A stretch of 64,000 bases of DNA from Spirodela intermedia. Lineage: Eukaryota; Streptophyta; Magnoliopsida; Alismatales; Araceae. Numbering within the stretch: position 1 is the stretch's first letter; every line of letters begins with the position of its first letter. The stretch is from assembly GCA_902729315.2 (NCBI GenBank), contig LR746272.1, forward strand, positions 9,604,327 through 9,668,326, in the 5' to 3' direction. Shown here piece by piece: positions 36,148 through 48,800 of this stretch. The translations under genes and the position numbers were made by a program. The notes under the pieces were generated by a model, which was not told the origin of the DNA, ran no database searches, and saw only the letters and a list, made by a program, of their open reading frames with translations.

Positions 36148-39100
36148 TCATAAAACACTGCTGTGGGCAGATGAGTCTTCGTAGTAGAGCGGCGCCGCCG
36201 GCTTCCCGTCCTTGTCGAGGTTGGGCCTGCTGTGCTCCGCCCCGACTTCCACCAGCATCTTCACCACCCTGCGCATGGAAGGGCGGTTCATGGGGAGGTT
36301 GCTGGTGCAGAGGAGGGCGATGTTGAGGACCCTGAAGATCTCATTCTTGTAGCAGACGTCGAGCTTGGGGTCGAGGACGTGATCCACCCCCTTCGTCTCC
36401 AGGATGCTGCAGACCCACGACACAAGGTCCTTCTCCCCGTACTCCGGGTCGACGGGGGGCTTCCCCGTCACCAGTTCCAGCAGCACCACCCCGAAGCTGT
36501 AGGTATCGCTCTTCTCGTTCACGCGCAGAGTATAAGCGTACTCTACCAAACCAGAGATCGAACTAAAAATAAGTATAGACCAATTTGGCATGAATCAGAG
36601 AAGGGAAAATTCTGAGGGACGAACCTGGGGCGATGTATCCGCAAGAACCAGCGATGATAGACATGGATTTGACTCCCTTCCCCAGGGGCTCCACTGCCTT
36701 CGCCACTCCGAAGTCCGCCACCCGGGCCCCGAACTCGGCGTCCAGGAGGATGTTGTTGGACTTCACGTCCCTGTGGACGATGGGTGGCGCGCAGTCGTGA
36801 TGGAGGTAGGAGAGGCCCTCGGCCGCGTCCATGGCGATCTTGTACCTCGTCGGCCAATCCAGAAAACCCGACTTGGGGCCGTGGAGAAGATCCCCCAGGC
36901 TTCCGTTGGGCATGTACTCGTAAACCAGGAGCCTCGAATCCTTGTAGGTGCAGCAGCACCACAGCTTCACAATGTTCTTGTGCCTGATCTTGCCCAGGGT
37001 AGAGATCTCTGCCTCGAAGGCGTCGCCGGCGGCGGGATTCTGTAGGTTGCCCTCTTGGTTGTCCCCCTTCTTTCCGGGGCTGCACCAGAGCTTCTTCACA
37101 GCCACGATCTCTCCATTGCTCAGCACCGCCTTGTAGACCTTCCCCGAACCCCCTGTTCCGATCAGGTTGTCCTCGTCGAGGGAGTGTAATATTTCGTGCT
37201 CTCTGAAACCCACCTTGTGGAACGAAGTAAGGGTCCATTTCGACTTGTCTGCCTCGTTCTTTGCCTTCTTGAACTTCATGCATCTCCAGTAGAACCAGGC
37301 CACGCCGACGACGAGGACTAGTCCGGCGAGTATGAAGATGGATCGGAGAAGCCAGAGATACCCCTGGTTCTTGGTGGAGCTTTCCTGGGAAGATGGACAT
37401 AGCCCGGGCAAGTCGCCGCACAGACCAGGATTACCTAAGAAACTCGCCCTGAAGGCCTCGTCGGCAAAGAACGGAGGGAGGTCGCCGAAGAGCAGATTGT
37501 TGGAGAGATTGAACTTGTTCAGCTTGAGATTCTGCAATTCCGGAGGAATCTGCCCTGTGAAGCGGTTATTTGACAGATCAAGATAGTTCAGAACCGGGAG
37601 AGAGCCTAGCTCCGGCGGAATCCTGCCAGCGAATTTGTTGTCCGCGAGATTGAGCTCACTCAGCCTTCTCCATGCCTGGATTCCCCCGGGAAGCTCACCG
37701 GACAGCGAATTGTTGTGGAGGTCGATCTTCTGCAGCTCAACCAGATTGTTAAGTGTGGTTGGAAATGACCCTGTCAGCTGGTTATTATCAGCCGAGAACT
37801 CGTAGAGGGAAGTGATGGTCCCAATCTCCACGGGGATGTTACCAGAGAACTGGTTATTAGAAAGTATGAGATTCGAGAGGTTAATGGCTCCGGCAATAGC
37901 AGAGGAGATAACGCCGGAGAATCCGTTGTCGGCGACGTCCAGCAAGTAAACATGAGGCAAACCCCACATCCTCGACGGGAGCTCGCCTGAGAGGAGGTTG
38001 TTTTTCAGCCGAACCCGTTGCAGGCTCAGGCAGTTGCCAAGACCCTCAGGCAACGACCCGGAGAAGAAGTTGCCAATAAGCATCAGTTCTTCGAGAAAAC
38101 CCTGCTCACATATGCTCGGTGGGATCTCTCCTGTGAACTGGTTGTCTGATAGGTCCACGACGGAGAGTGGCGAGTTCTTACCAAATTCCGCCGGAAGTGT
38201 CCCATTTAACTGATTGCTGAAAAGCCTGAGCTCCGAGAGTTTCCCAGCCCGTGAGATGATCTCAGGCAATCCTCCGACCAGGCGATTTTCGTACAGGTTG
38301 AAGCTGTCCAGGAGTGGCAGATCGAAGAAACCCGCTGGAATAGGGCCCTCCAGGCGGTTCATGGAGGCGTCGATCCGCCGGAGTGAGACGATCGAGGCCA
38401 AACCTTCTGGAATCTGCCCAGTCAGGGAGTTGTTGTAGAGCTCGATCTGAACGACGCTGGAGAGCCCCGCGAGCGACTCCGGTATGGGTCCATCGAGCTC
38501 GTTCCGAGAGATGTCGAGATTAAGGAGGCTGCGGAGGCGCCCGAGCGACGGAGGAATGTTGCCGACGAGGTTGCAGCCGGCCAACCAGAGGGTACGGAGC
38601 GCGGCCAGGTCGCCAATTTCCGCCGGAATAGGACCTGGGGTGAAAGGATTGTAGGAGAGGTTTAGCTGCTGTAGGGAGGTGACTTGCCCAAGAAAGCCGG
38701 GGATGGTGCCGGTGAGCAGGTTGGCGACTAGAGATAGGTTCTCGAGGTGGGAAAAGCGTCCGAAGGTGGGGGGAATCGGGCCCGAGAAGTTGTTTCCGGT
38801 GAGGTCGAGATGGCGGAGGAGAGGGAGGGAGGCGAGGGCAGAGGGCAGAGGGCCGACGAGGAGATTCTCCGAGAGGTCGAGGTGAACGAGGGCGGGGCAT
38901 GGGGAGAGGGCGGCATCGGGAAGGCTGGAGTTGATGAAGTTCCTCGCGAGGGAGATGTAGGACAGGTTGGGAATGCGGCAGAGGAGAGGGTGGAAGGGCC
39001 CCTGGAGCTCCCGCCCGACGATTTCAATGGCGGAAACGTAGCCGGCGGCGGAGCAGGTGACGCCGGTCCAGTTGCAGGGGGACAGATCCCGGGGGTTCCA

Positions 39101-39253
39101 GTCGGAGAGGACCTTCAAAGGGTCGTCGAGCCCGGCCTTGAACTTCAGGAGGTAGAGGCCCTCCTGGTTAAGAGAAAACGCTAGGTGGGTCTCGAAGAGG
39201 ACGAGCAGGAGGAGGCGGGAGAAGGAGGAGGCGAAGACACGGCGGCGGTGCAT
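36148..39253 (-). CDS. LRR receptor-like kinase, HAESA/HSL1 clade (LRR-XI)
   Basis: Plasma-membrane receptor kinase of the family that perceives IDA/CLE-type peptides in abscission and development. Two exons, 36625-39253 and 36148-36542, joined in phase 1, coding 1007 residues. The ATG at 39253 precedes a signal peptide (to about residue 26). The N-terminal LRR cap contains DWNPRDLSPCNWTGVTC, then about twenty leucine-rich repeats, the C-terminal cap NPGLCGDLPGLC and a membrane span at about 635-657. The kinase has the glycine loop GTGGSGKV (from ~699), VAVKK (Lys720), HRDVKSNN (Asp829, an RD kinase) and DFGVAK (847). The intron sits after GYIAP, and exon 2 opens with EYAYTLRVNEKSD; HAESA-type genes share this split as far as I recall. 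HAE versus HSL1 is uncertain. A 24-codon open upstream extension has no ATG. Confidence 0.95.
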
Positions 39254-41220
39254 GGCCGCCGGAGGGAAGAAGCGAGCCGGTGGAGGAAGACGATAGGGGA
39301 GAAGAGAGAAGGCTCCTCCGGCCACCGCCCAACTTCCACTTCTTATTCTCCGACGATCGAGCGGCGATGGAGGTCCCCCCCCCCCTCCCCCCAGTGTGGG
39401 TATCGGGCTGGGTTGTCGCAGCGCGCAGAAGACCTGGCGTGGGGTTGCGCAGGGAGGCGGCGGGCAGCGGCTGGTGGGTGGCGGGGAGGAGGGAGGTGGT
39501 TCATGAGAAGGCTGTGCGTGGGACCTCCCAAATATACCAGAAATTAGACCAATCCCCTATTTCCAAATTTTTTAATCCCTCATATCTCTTTCCGTTAAAT
39601 GCCCCTTTTTTCCTGTCGCGGCGGGGCCTCTGACGCGACAGACTCATCCTCTCCCCCTCCCCTCGGTTCGTTAGCAGCCGGAGACGACGAACCCACACAT
39701 GATACACAGTCACTCACTCATCAGAGAGATGATCAATGGTCTGCAGGTTGGCTCGTCTGCCGCCGAACAAGGCGGTGGCAGTGACGAGTCAATCCGAACC
39801 GCCGCCTGGCGATCCTTCAAATCAGTGGACTCGCCGGGGGAGGCTAGTGGTGGGGCTACTCGGCGTGACTCGGGAGCCGAGACCCACCCACCTGCCGAGT
39901 TGATCTCTGCGTTACCAGACGGAAAGCATGGCCGCCCTGAGCTTAGGGGACGAGTACGGCGGCGCAGCGAAGCTGGCACGGCAACTGACGACTCGGACAG
40001 CACCCACAGTTCACCCTCCCGTCCCTGGCGAGTCAAGTCCATTGCCCGTCAACTGGGCAGCCCCCCCCCCCCCCACCTCCCCCCGCGGACAAGCCCTCTG
40101 GGGTACGTCGGATTCCCTTCTTCCCTTCCTCTCTCTACAGTCTGGCGGGGGCAGCGAGTTTTGATGGGGCGAAGACGCCATGCGGCGAAAAGGCCGCTCA
40201 GGAGGAGGTCATCTGCCAAACCTCGTGGCCAGTGTGGAACCACCGAGGAAGAGAGAGAGAGAGCTTGGGCGCACGGGTTATTATAAATGCTTGTGGGGAA
40301 GCTGCGGACCCGATCTCCGATGTCCGCTGTAGGCTGCGACTGCACTGTGCGGGGGAGCCGTAAGGTTCCTCCCCAGGAGAACCATCATCTTCGTCTCTCC
40401 ACAGTCTCTTAGCGAGCGCAGGGAGACGCATCGGCGGTCAATGAAAGCGACGCGTCGGATTCAATGGGTTGGGGGGGGCGAGGGGGCCGAGGCAGTGCAG
40501 ATTTCCTCCGGCGACTCTGCGGCGGCGCCGTTCGTGCGACCGGGTTGGCTTCCTCTCGCACGAGGGGCCCCTGATCGCCGGGACAGGATGAGGATCCTCC
40601 TCCCCCCCGTGGCTGAGGTTTCTGCACCATTCGATCAGGCGCAGGCAGCCGACAGCTTTGAATTCTGCCGCTTGGCGTTTAAGCATTATCTATTGGAGAA
40701 TCTGACGAACACATCGCCGTCGCCGCCGAAGCTCCGGCGAATAGGACGGAGAGCGGGAATCGAATCGGAAGTTCAAGTGGGCACCCGTCAACGTCAACGG
40801 GAATGACGTCGCGGGTCGTTTGAAGTCCGGCGGGAGTGACTTTGAAGCTTTTCGGCGCTGGCGGAGGGGCGGCGAGCCGCTCGCTTCGCCGCCGAAGCTT
40901 CGACGGGTGGGCGGGGCACTCTTTTCTGCTCTCATTAAATTTAATCTCAGGAGGTAGGAGGAGGTTTAATAGCGCCATTGAAGCATTTCATAAAGCGCGA
41001 GGTTGACCAGACCGGACCGGAGTAGGAGAAATTCAGTGCGGCCCACGAAGCGGAGGGGGGGGTGGGGCGGCCGGTTTATGCACCTACCCCCATTACGGTG
41101 TAAAATAGGAGATTAATGGGCATGACGAAGCGCCTCATCAAAAGGGTTCACTCAGTGGCTTCCGCCCCTACTGGGATGGATTCCTTTTCTGCTTTAAGCC
41201 CTAGATCTAGTAGCTCTCGC

Positions 41221-41248
41221 TATCTCTATCTCTATCTCTATCTCTATC
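41221..41248. repeat. Hexanucleotide (TATCTC)n tandem repeat
   Basis: Four and two-thirds perfect copies of TATCTC on the plus strand. Confidence 0.95.
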
Positions 41249-42948
41249 GCATCCTTTCACGGGAGCTGAACCCATTGACTGGTTCAGTGGCCGATTCCCA
41301 AGTGCGGGAGCTGCTTTAAAACGAGCTCCACTCGCACGAGCGCGAATGATTGTGCACAAAACCGCGCGCATGCCGCCGCCGCCGCCCACTCTCCCCACCA
41401 GCGCCGCGTTTCGCCGCCATGTGTTCCGGCACCGGGAAAACCGAGCTCCCTGCCTTGTCTACGGCCGCCGTAGAATCGTAGCCACCCGGGGTACACCTCG
41501 CGTAGGGTTTCACGGCGAGGCATTTTGCGAGTGAGGAGCAAGAAGATGCCTTCCGTCCACCAACGATCAATGAATGCTACAGTGCCCACCGGAGGATTTG
41601 TTTATTTTGCCCGCCGCCGATCAGCATTTAAAACAAGACTGGCCCGTGGGCGTCGAGCCGGCGATAGGACCACGTCCACCGCTCGCCGGTGCAACTCCAC
41701 CGGGGGATAATCCGGCAGGAAGTCCCTCGGCGGAAAGGATACTCACCACTGCAGATAGTTGCGGGAACTGCACGGGAAGAGAGATCCCCGGTCTAGTCCC
41801 CTTCGTTCCGTCCTCTCAGCGGACCTATCTGTCTCCATGGGCCCCTATCCGTGCCCACCGTTCACCGAGCCAGCCGCCATGAGAACCACCCGAAGCTTGA
41901 GCTTGAATGTTAAACTCTTCTGTGGGGATCCTCGTGGGAAGGGAGCTGATGGGACGCCGGAAAGCAAGTTGACAGACGTGATTCTCCTGGCATTTATACC
42001 GCCGATGTGTTTCCTCTTGTGCTGATCTTCTGCCAGATTTCTCGTCTGAGCGGTTCACCCAGAAGCAGGAATGAGAAGGCCATCAAAACCCATGAAAAAC
42101 TACGCCGCTTGGCATAAAGAATCGTAGTACCCTCGAAGCGAGATGCGTCCATAATGGGCTGGGCTCAACGGAGCTTGCCTCCTTTCGGGGAAGGAAGAAG
42201 ATCACGTCACCGAGTCCTCCATCAAACACATCTGATCCAAAGCGCGAGTAAGTTGACGAAGTAATAAGACGTTTATTGACTGAACATGGGCAGCACAATC
42301 GAGGATGAAGGTTCCGTACGCTTGAGTTAATTAATGTCACGACCATTTGAAATGAAAAGATTATCTGTCATATACTGTCCCCCGACTGCAGGCCGAGTCA
42401 ACGGTTTGACTATCTACCGTGGGACGACAGACCCACCTAGCCTGCCCACGCTGCAGTCATTCGGAACTCCCACGGGGCATAATCGCAGGGAAGAATCCAA
42501 GGTCATAAATTCTGAAATAAATTATCCGTAGATTAAAGCACATTAATGCCAACTCCCCTCCTGGAAATCATTCAAGACTCCAACTTGTCGGATCCTGCGG
42601 CAAGTTTATGAGAACCACAGCTTGGTATAAGTGGGGGGGTTGAACGAGATGGGCCGAGCTTCGATGGGCCCAGCTCGCGCCCATAGCATTTTATAGGGTC
42701 TGAAGTCAACTTGAGCCCAGAAAGAGGTTACGGGCCCTAACTCTTTGAAGCCCGGACCTTATAAATGAGCAGTCAGGGGTGGGTCAGGTCTACTCAGCTA
42801 GAACAAGTCTGATCCCGGACTAGGGTTGGTCGAGGTCTCGGATCGACCCCCCTCAACCAAACTAGGTTTTTCTGGTAATCGCCTTTGCAGAACATGCTCT
42901 CTTTAGTATCGGATAAATCTCTAATTTCGCTCAGTTTTTATGACACCT

Positions 42949-43007
42949 AGTGATTTGAAGCTACAAAAACTAAAAATCCATCTACAAAGGTAGTGCTTCA
43001 AATCACT
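42949..43007. repeat. Short perfect inverted repeat (hairpin)
   Basis: The 13-bp arm AGTGATTTGAAGC at 42949-42961 is matched by its exact reverse complement at 42995-43007, with a 33-bp AT-rich loop. The similarity extends imperfectly outward (CACC... / ...GGGTG). It could be the relic of a small MITE or a palindromic regulatory element; no target-site duplication was recognised. Confidence 0.7.
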
Positions 43008-44069
43008 TGAATGGGTGTGTTGTGGCCTGAAAACACTTTCAGGATCATATGAATTCAGGGATCATCGAGAGAAGGGATGTGCCCGTCTGGAGGGACATGT
43101 TCGGTGATGTCTTGGTGGTGTAGAGAACGCCTGCTCACATGCAGAGATTTCTTGGTCGAGCGTCCGCCAATTTGTTGGGTTGCCCGAAGATGGAGACGTC
43201 TTATCCCGCTAGGTTTACACTGGAGGATTGGTGGGAACCCCGCGTGAACAAGAGAGAAAGGGTCGTGGTACGGGATTATGGTGAGTGGAATTGGTTCACA
43301 CTAGAGGACAAAGGGAGATTAATGGGAAAGAGAGACGACGTGAGGGAGAGGGATGGAAGAGGATAATGACCCTTAGAGCGAGTCAGACCCCACGAGTATT
43401 CTGTTCCTCCCCTCGCGGTAGGAGCTTCCGTGTCTAAATAATGCTGCGTCGTGGAAGAGGAGGCGTTCGTGCAGTTGGTGCGTCCTGACCTTGTGGAGCT
43501 TCCGGTGAGTACTAGGGTCGTGCGGGTGAAGTGGTGGGCGGTTGTGGTGAGAACGGGTCTATGGTGGTTGGAGGGTTTCATCAAGGAAGAAGACGGAAAA
43601 CTGTGAAGACGGAGAAATTTTCCGACGCGGGAGGGGGAACCCGGGAAAGTTATAGGGCGAGAAGAGATTGACCGTGGAACCTGGAACTCGTCGCAACGGG
43701 GGCATGCCTCCGTTTGAGTGTTCTTCAGGGTTTAGGTAACGCCGTCTACGTTCGCGTTCCCCCAGTTCTTTGGTGCTCGTCTCGCGTTGCACCAGCCGTT
43801 TGCCAATGCATCTTTATAATCTTGGGAGAGGGGAAAAGACGGGTTCTCTCTCCAAAGGGAAGAAGCAAAGCTTCTTTTCTCTCCCCGCAATGCATCAGAC
43901 ACGTTTCCCATCCATCTCAGTAACTTGCACGCGAACCCCTCCTTCTTACATATAATTAACGGCTCCCCGCCGCTTCCCACCCGACCCCCCGGCCGGAAAC
44001 CGTCTTCCTCGATCTTAAGGTGGGAACCGAGAAGAGAAGAGGAGGGACGAAGTATCAGTGGAGCGATTG

Positions 44070-44687
44070 ATGGAGGCGGCGAAGGTGAAGGACATGGAGG
44101 CACAGGCGCACGAAGAGCCTCTCTTGAACGACAAACAAGATCGCCAGTCCAGCTTACAGCAAGCGATCAGCCAGACGTTCAAGAGCGCCGCCCACCTCGC
44201 GAATCTTTTGCCGACGGGGACCGTCCTCGTTTTCCAGATCCTCTCGCCCATCTTCACAAACCAAGGCCAGTGCGATGCGGTCAACCGCACCATGGAAGGA
44301 GGCCTGCTGGCTCTCTGCGGCATGTCCTGCCTCCTCCTCAGTTTCACCGACAGCTTCAGGGACGCCAAGGGGAACGTCCGCTACGGGTTGGCCACGACCA
44401 AGGGGCTCTGGGTCATCGACGGCACCGCCGGGCCGCCACCTGAGGAGGCGGCGGCATACAAGATCAAATTCATAGACTTCATGCATGGCTTCATGTCCTT
44501 GTTTGTCTTCGCAGCGGTTGCTCTCTTCGATCAGAATGTGGTCTCCTGTTTCTACCCGATCCCATCAAAGCAGACGGAGGAGGTCCTGAGGTCGTTGCCC
44601 GTCGGGATTGGGGTCATCTCTAGCATGCTCTTCGTCGTCTTCCCGACGACCCGCCATGGAATCGGTTTCCCCCTCTCCTCCAAGTGA
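44070..44687 (+). CDS. DUF679 domain membrane protein (DMP family)
   Basis: Intronless gene of 205 residues from the ATG at 44070; the frame is open four codons further up, but without ATG. The cytosolic N-terminus carries EEPLLND. Then the DUF679 domain follows: ANLLPTGTVLVFQILSPI (first membrane segment), NRTMEGGLLALCGMSCLL (second), FTDSFRDAKGNVRYG, GLWVIDG, FIDFMHGFMSLFVFAAVAL (third), NVVSCFYP, and SLPVGIGVISSMLFVVFP (fourth), ending near TRHGIGFP. Four spans, single exon and ~200 residues are typical of DMPs, which act in endomembrane remodelling, senescence and gamete fusion. The motifs look closer to the DMP2-7 group than to the DMP8/9 haploid-induction pair, judged from memory. Confidence 0.93.
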   Translation: MEAAKVKDMEAQAHEEPLLNDKQDRQSSLQQAISQTFKSAAHLANLLPTGTVLVFQILSPIFTNQGQCDAVNRTMEGGLLALCGMSCLLLSFTDSFRDAKGNVRYGLATTKGLWVIDGTAGPPPEEAAAYKIKFIDFMHGFMSLFVFAAVALFDQNVVSCFYPIPSKQTEEVLRSLPVGIGVISSMLFVVFPTTRHGIGFPLSSK

Positions 44688-45488
44688 TCTCCTTCATCTT
44701 CTTATTCATAAACCCGGAAATACTTTCAAAACGCATTTTTTAAAAGGGACGATTGGAATTCTTCTGAACGAAAATTGCTTGAGTCGCTATCGAATTTGTC
44801 TTGTAAGCCAAAAAATCAATGAAAATAACAAAACCCCTGCTCGGTCATCTTATACGATTGAGGAAACAACAACGTTCAGGAATAAGTGGCCGCATTATTC
44901 AATTATATATCGAAAGATAAATCATTTATGTTACACAAACGTCGTATAGTAGATCAAATAAAGGCTGATGATTAATATTTCTAGAGGAGGGCTTATTGAG
45001 CAGGAGCACTAAGTGAGGTGGTCAAGCGGTCAATCAATGATTGAATAAAATTTCTGTCCTAAATACGGAATATGAGAGAGAAAATGTGAAGTTTTGACAA
45101 GACATGCCTTCAATAATCAATGTTCGTGCCCCGGATGACTCCCAGCTACGATAATTTCCATACAAGGACTCGTCTGTACTGCTCGGTTGGCTACGGAGCA
45201 CCCTCAGAAAATATCAAGCGGGAGAACAAGCCTATTGTGATTAAGATGTGAAGGTGGAACTAAGAACGTCACAATTAAGCCGAATACAACGGAGATCAAT
45301 TAGGCTCAAATCATCTTTGCAACCATGTTTTATAATTATATGAAGAGAAAAATAAGTATGATGTAAACACACCATCTTCCCTCGCATTTATTACAGCAAG
45401 GGAGCATGTGGGCCGGGCATCCTCAGGCCAGCCCAGGTCGCTCAACTCCCTCCCTCCTCTCCCTCTTTCTCTGTCTAACTGTAACCCT
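44688..45488. other. DMP 3' flank and spacer before the retroelement cluster
   Basis: An 801-bp AT-rich spacer. No gene or RNA was recognised. It ends at the TG of the LTR that starts at 45489. Confidence 0.5.
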
Positions 45489-45836
45489 TGAAGGATCTAC
45501 CCTTAAGATCCTAGAAAATCCTAAGAAGAAGATTCAAGAGAGAAGGAAAATCAAGATCCGCCCCCTTTGCGTTCTCTGCACAGATCCTTATAAAGGACCA
45601 GGTCGTACACCTTGCAGAGTAACGCCGTTAAGGCAGTTACCTGCTGACAGCTACCTCCGTGGCAGCATCACGACCGTAGTAACCTCTTAGGAATGGTCGT
45701 GATTAAAAGAGACAGGGAGGAGAGAGAAAGTTCAAAAAAAAAAAACCTAAAAAATGAACGCCAAGATTCAGTTTCATTGCAGAATTTTGACAAACGCTCC
45801 GATTTTGTAATTGATTCCACGTGCTTATCTCCAACA
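45489..45836 (-). repeat. 3' LTR of copia copy A
   Basis: 348 bp, reading on the minus strand from TGTTGGAGATAAG to ...GATCCTTCA. It is flanked at 45837-45850 by a polypurine tract (minus-strand CTTTAGGAGGAGCA). It shares about 100 bp (from 45489) and about 40 bp (from ~45700) with the truncated LTR at 53423, with about 120 bp between them present only here. Confidence 0.8.
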
Positions 45837-48800
45837 TGCTCCTCCTAAAGCTCACGAATGATCATCAACGTCTTGAACTCCAGCTAGCATGCAGAAACCT
45901 GTAAACTTGATGTGTCTGAGTGACTTGGTGAGAATATCCGCTCGCTGCTCTTCTATTAGTACATGAAGCACCTCAACCTCTTTGTCTTCAATGCATTTTC
46001 TCACATAATGATAGCAAATTTTGATATATTTCGAGTGACTGTGAAAAGTAGGATTCTTGACCAATTTAATTGCAGATTGATTGTCCACAAAAATATTAAC
46101 TGATTTGAGATTCTTTCTAGTCAATTCATTGAGAAAATCAACCAACCAGATGCCTTGGTTAGTTGAAAGAGTGAGGGAGACATACTCAGCTTCACATGAG
46201 GATAGAGCCACTATCCTTTGTTTCTGAGACATCCAAATTACTACATTTTCATTGAGAAAGAAAATAAACTTGGAGGTGCTCTTTCTTCCCTTTGTGTCTC
46301 TATCATAATCACTATCACAGTAATACTTTAGATCAAAATTCCTTCCCTTCTTGTATTTCAATCCAAAACCAAGCGTCCCCTTGACATATTTGAACATTCT
46401 TTTAGCACATTTTAGATGTTCGGATGTAGGATTATCCATATATCTGTTGAGAAATCCCACACTAAAAAGTAAATCAGGCCTAGTATGAGTTAGGTACTTC
46501 AATGAACCCATTAGGCTTCTGTATAAAGTCAGATCCATTTTTGCACCTTTCACTTGATTAAACCTTGGTCTAAGTTCAAGAAGGGTGAGTGACTAATTAC
46601 AATTCAGTATTTCAAATGCCTTCAATATCTTTAATAAAAATATTTTCTGTGATAAAATAATCTCACATTTGAGCTGACTTACTTGAATTCCCAAATAAGA
46701 AGAGAGAAGCCCCAAATTTATCATCTTGAATAATGTTGACATGTTATTTTTGAAAAACATAATTTCATCTTCAAGAGTTCTTGTGATGAGCAAGTCATCA
46801 ACATAGATTCCCACACATAGGTGAGAATTTGTCAACTTCTTGAAGTAGACTGTAGGTTCATAACCACTTTTAGTCAAACCCAAGGATTGAAGACTTTTAT
46901 CAAACTTCGAGTACCAAGCTCTGGGAGTTTGTTTCAAACCGTATAAAGTATTTTTCAATTTCTAAATCATGTGCTCCTTGCCTTCAATTTCAAAACCTTT
47001 CGGCTATCTAACATAGATATCTTCATCAATAACACCATTCAAAAATGCGGACTTCATGCCCATGTGATAGACCCTCTAATAAAATTAGACTGCAATAACT
47101 AGAAGGACATGGATAGTCTCTAATCAAGTTACATGTGAGAAAACATCAGTGAAGACATACATCTGAACATAAACTTTTGCCATCAGATGAGTCTTGTGTT
47201 TGAGTATTTCACTAGATAGGCCTCTCTTGATCTTGAAGACCCATTTGAGCCCAATTGATTTGCACCCTCGATGGGGGGCAATTAGGCTCCATGTCTGGTT
47301 CTTTTTAATTTGCATTATATCATCAAACATAGCCTTACTTCAAACTTCACACTTTAGAGCTTCAGTGAAGTTTTCTAGCTCATCCTCTATAGTAAAGGAG
47401 CATACTTCATCTTCATTCATCAATTCTCGAGTTTCAACATAGAGTTGAGTAAGATCTTTAAATCTTTGAGACTAAATATGTTCATATGAGCTAGAGACAT
47501 CAGTTAGTATATCTTCTCTTCCATTCTCAGTCGCATTAGAGGTGATTTCTTCTGGTTTAGTGCTATCATTGACCTGGTCAACATTGGGGTTAAAAATAGA
47601 GTGTGAAATATTCACGCATGTCTTTGTTTTCAAAGTAGAATTATCTCAATTCTAATACTTCTACTCTTCAAGAATAACATCCTTCATGATGTGCATTGAT
47701 CTAGTGGATGGATCAAAAGCTTGGAAACCTTTAATACCTCTTTCATAGCCAAGAAAAATCATGAGAAGGCTTCATCATCTAGCTTCTTTAGACTTCCACC
47801 TAAGATTTTAGCATGCATAATAGATCTAGAAGTACAAAGATGGTCAACTTGAGGCTTTCTTCCAATCCATGCTTCATATGGAGTCAAATTCTCTAGGCTC
47901 TTAGTTGGAGCTTGATTTAGCAAGTAGATTGCAGTGCTAACAGCTTCTCCTTAAAATTTTCGAGGTAAATTCTTTGACTTGAGCATGGATCTTACCATAT
48001 CTAATATTGTGCGATTGTGTCTCTCCATCACTCCATTATGCTGTGAAGAGTAAGGTACAGTAAATTGACTTCTGATGTCATGTTTATCACAAAAAAAGAA
48101 AAATTTCTTCAAGTTGAATTCTCCACCTTGATTTGTCCTTAAGTGACTAATTTTGATAGACTAGCTTCAACCATCAATTTAAACTTCTAGAAGGTTTCAA
48201 ATGCCTCTGACTTCTTCTTCAACAAAGAGATCCACATCAGTCTCGTGTGATTATCTACAAAAAGTAAGAAATACTTACTTTTTCTCAGAGTTTCAGGCTC
48301 AATAGGATCGCATAAATCACCATAAATTAGTTCAAGTGGTCTTGAAGCTTTGAAAGTAGAGACTGATGGAAATAGAGCTCTACTTTACTTTGACTTAACA
48401 CAGTCAACATAAAGATCTTCTTCCTTCTGAATTTTTGAGAGTTTATTGACCATGTTATGAGAAGAAAAGAGTTTTAAGGAACCAAAGTTCAAATGTCCAT
48501 ACCTCTTATGCCATAGTCATAAAGTGTTATCCTTGATGTGAAGATAATTTTCTACAATATTAAACATCATAAGATATAATTTTCTCGAATCTCTTTTGAC
48601 TTTGGTCAAAAGTCTTCCTCTTGGGTCATGAATAGTCAAGACTCTATTGTGTAAGTAGATGTTGAACCCTTGTTCATCTAATCTTCTGAGACTTAAAATA
48701 TTAGCTTTTAAACTTGGTGTGTATAGAACATTAACTAGAATAATTATGTCTCCACTTCTTGTATTTAAAACAATGTTACCTCTGCCTTCAATGTTAATTT

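Larger units (their letters stand above)
39254..44069. other. Gene-poor spacer holding the receptor-kinase promoter and the DMP promoter
   Basis: A 4.8-kb, mostly GC-rich region. It includes the promoter of the receptor kinase (39254 onwards), short homopolymer C runs (39377-39392, 40061-40082), a TATCTC hexamer repeat and a small hairpin at 42949-43007. Open frames such as 39699-40286 on the plus strand are low-complexity and unassigned. GGCCC motifs cluster at 42648-42760. No gene is supported. Confidence 0.45.

Noticed and set aside
39254-39325. 24-codon upstream extension of the HAESA-type kinase frame
   Set aside because: The extension begins with GTG, not ATG. The ATG at 39253 gives a proper signal peptide directly followed by the LRR cap.
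39699-40286. 195-codon open frame on the plus strand
   Set aside because: Low-complexity Arg/Ser/Pro-rich translation typical of GC-rich spacer; no homologue recognised.
41221-41248. Regular repeat considered as a CRISPR-like array
   Set aside because: A simple hexamer tandem repeat without spacers, in a plant nuclear context.
44058-44069. Four-codon upstream extension of the DMP frame
   Set aside because: Opens with GTG; the first ATG is at 44070.
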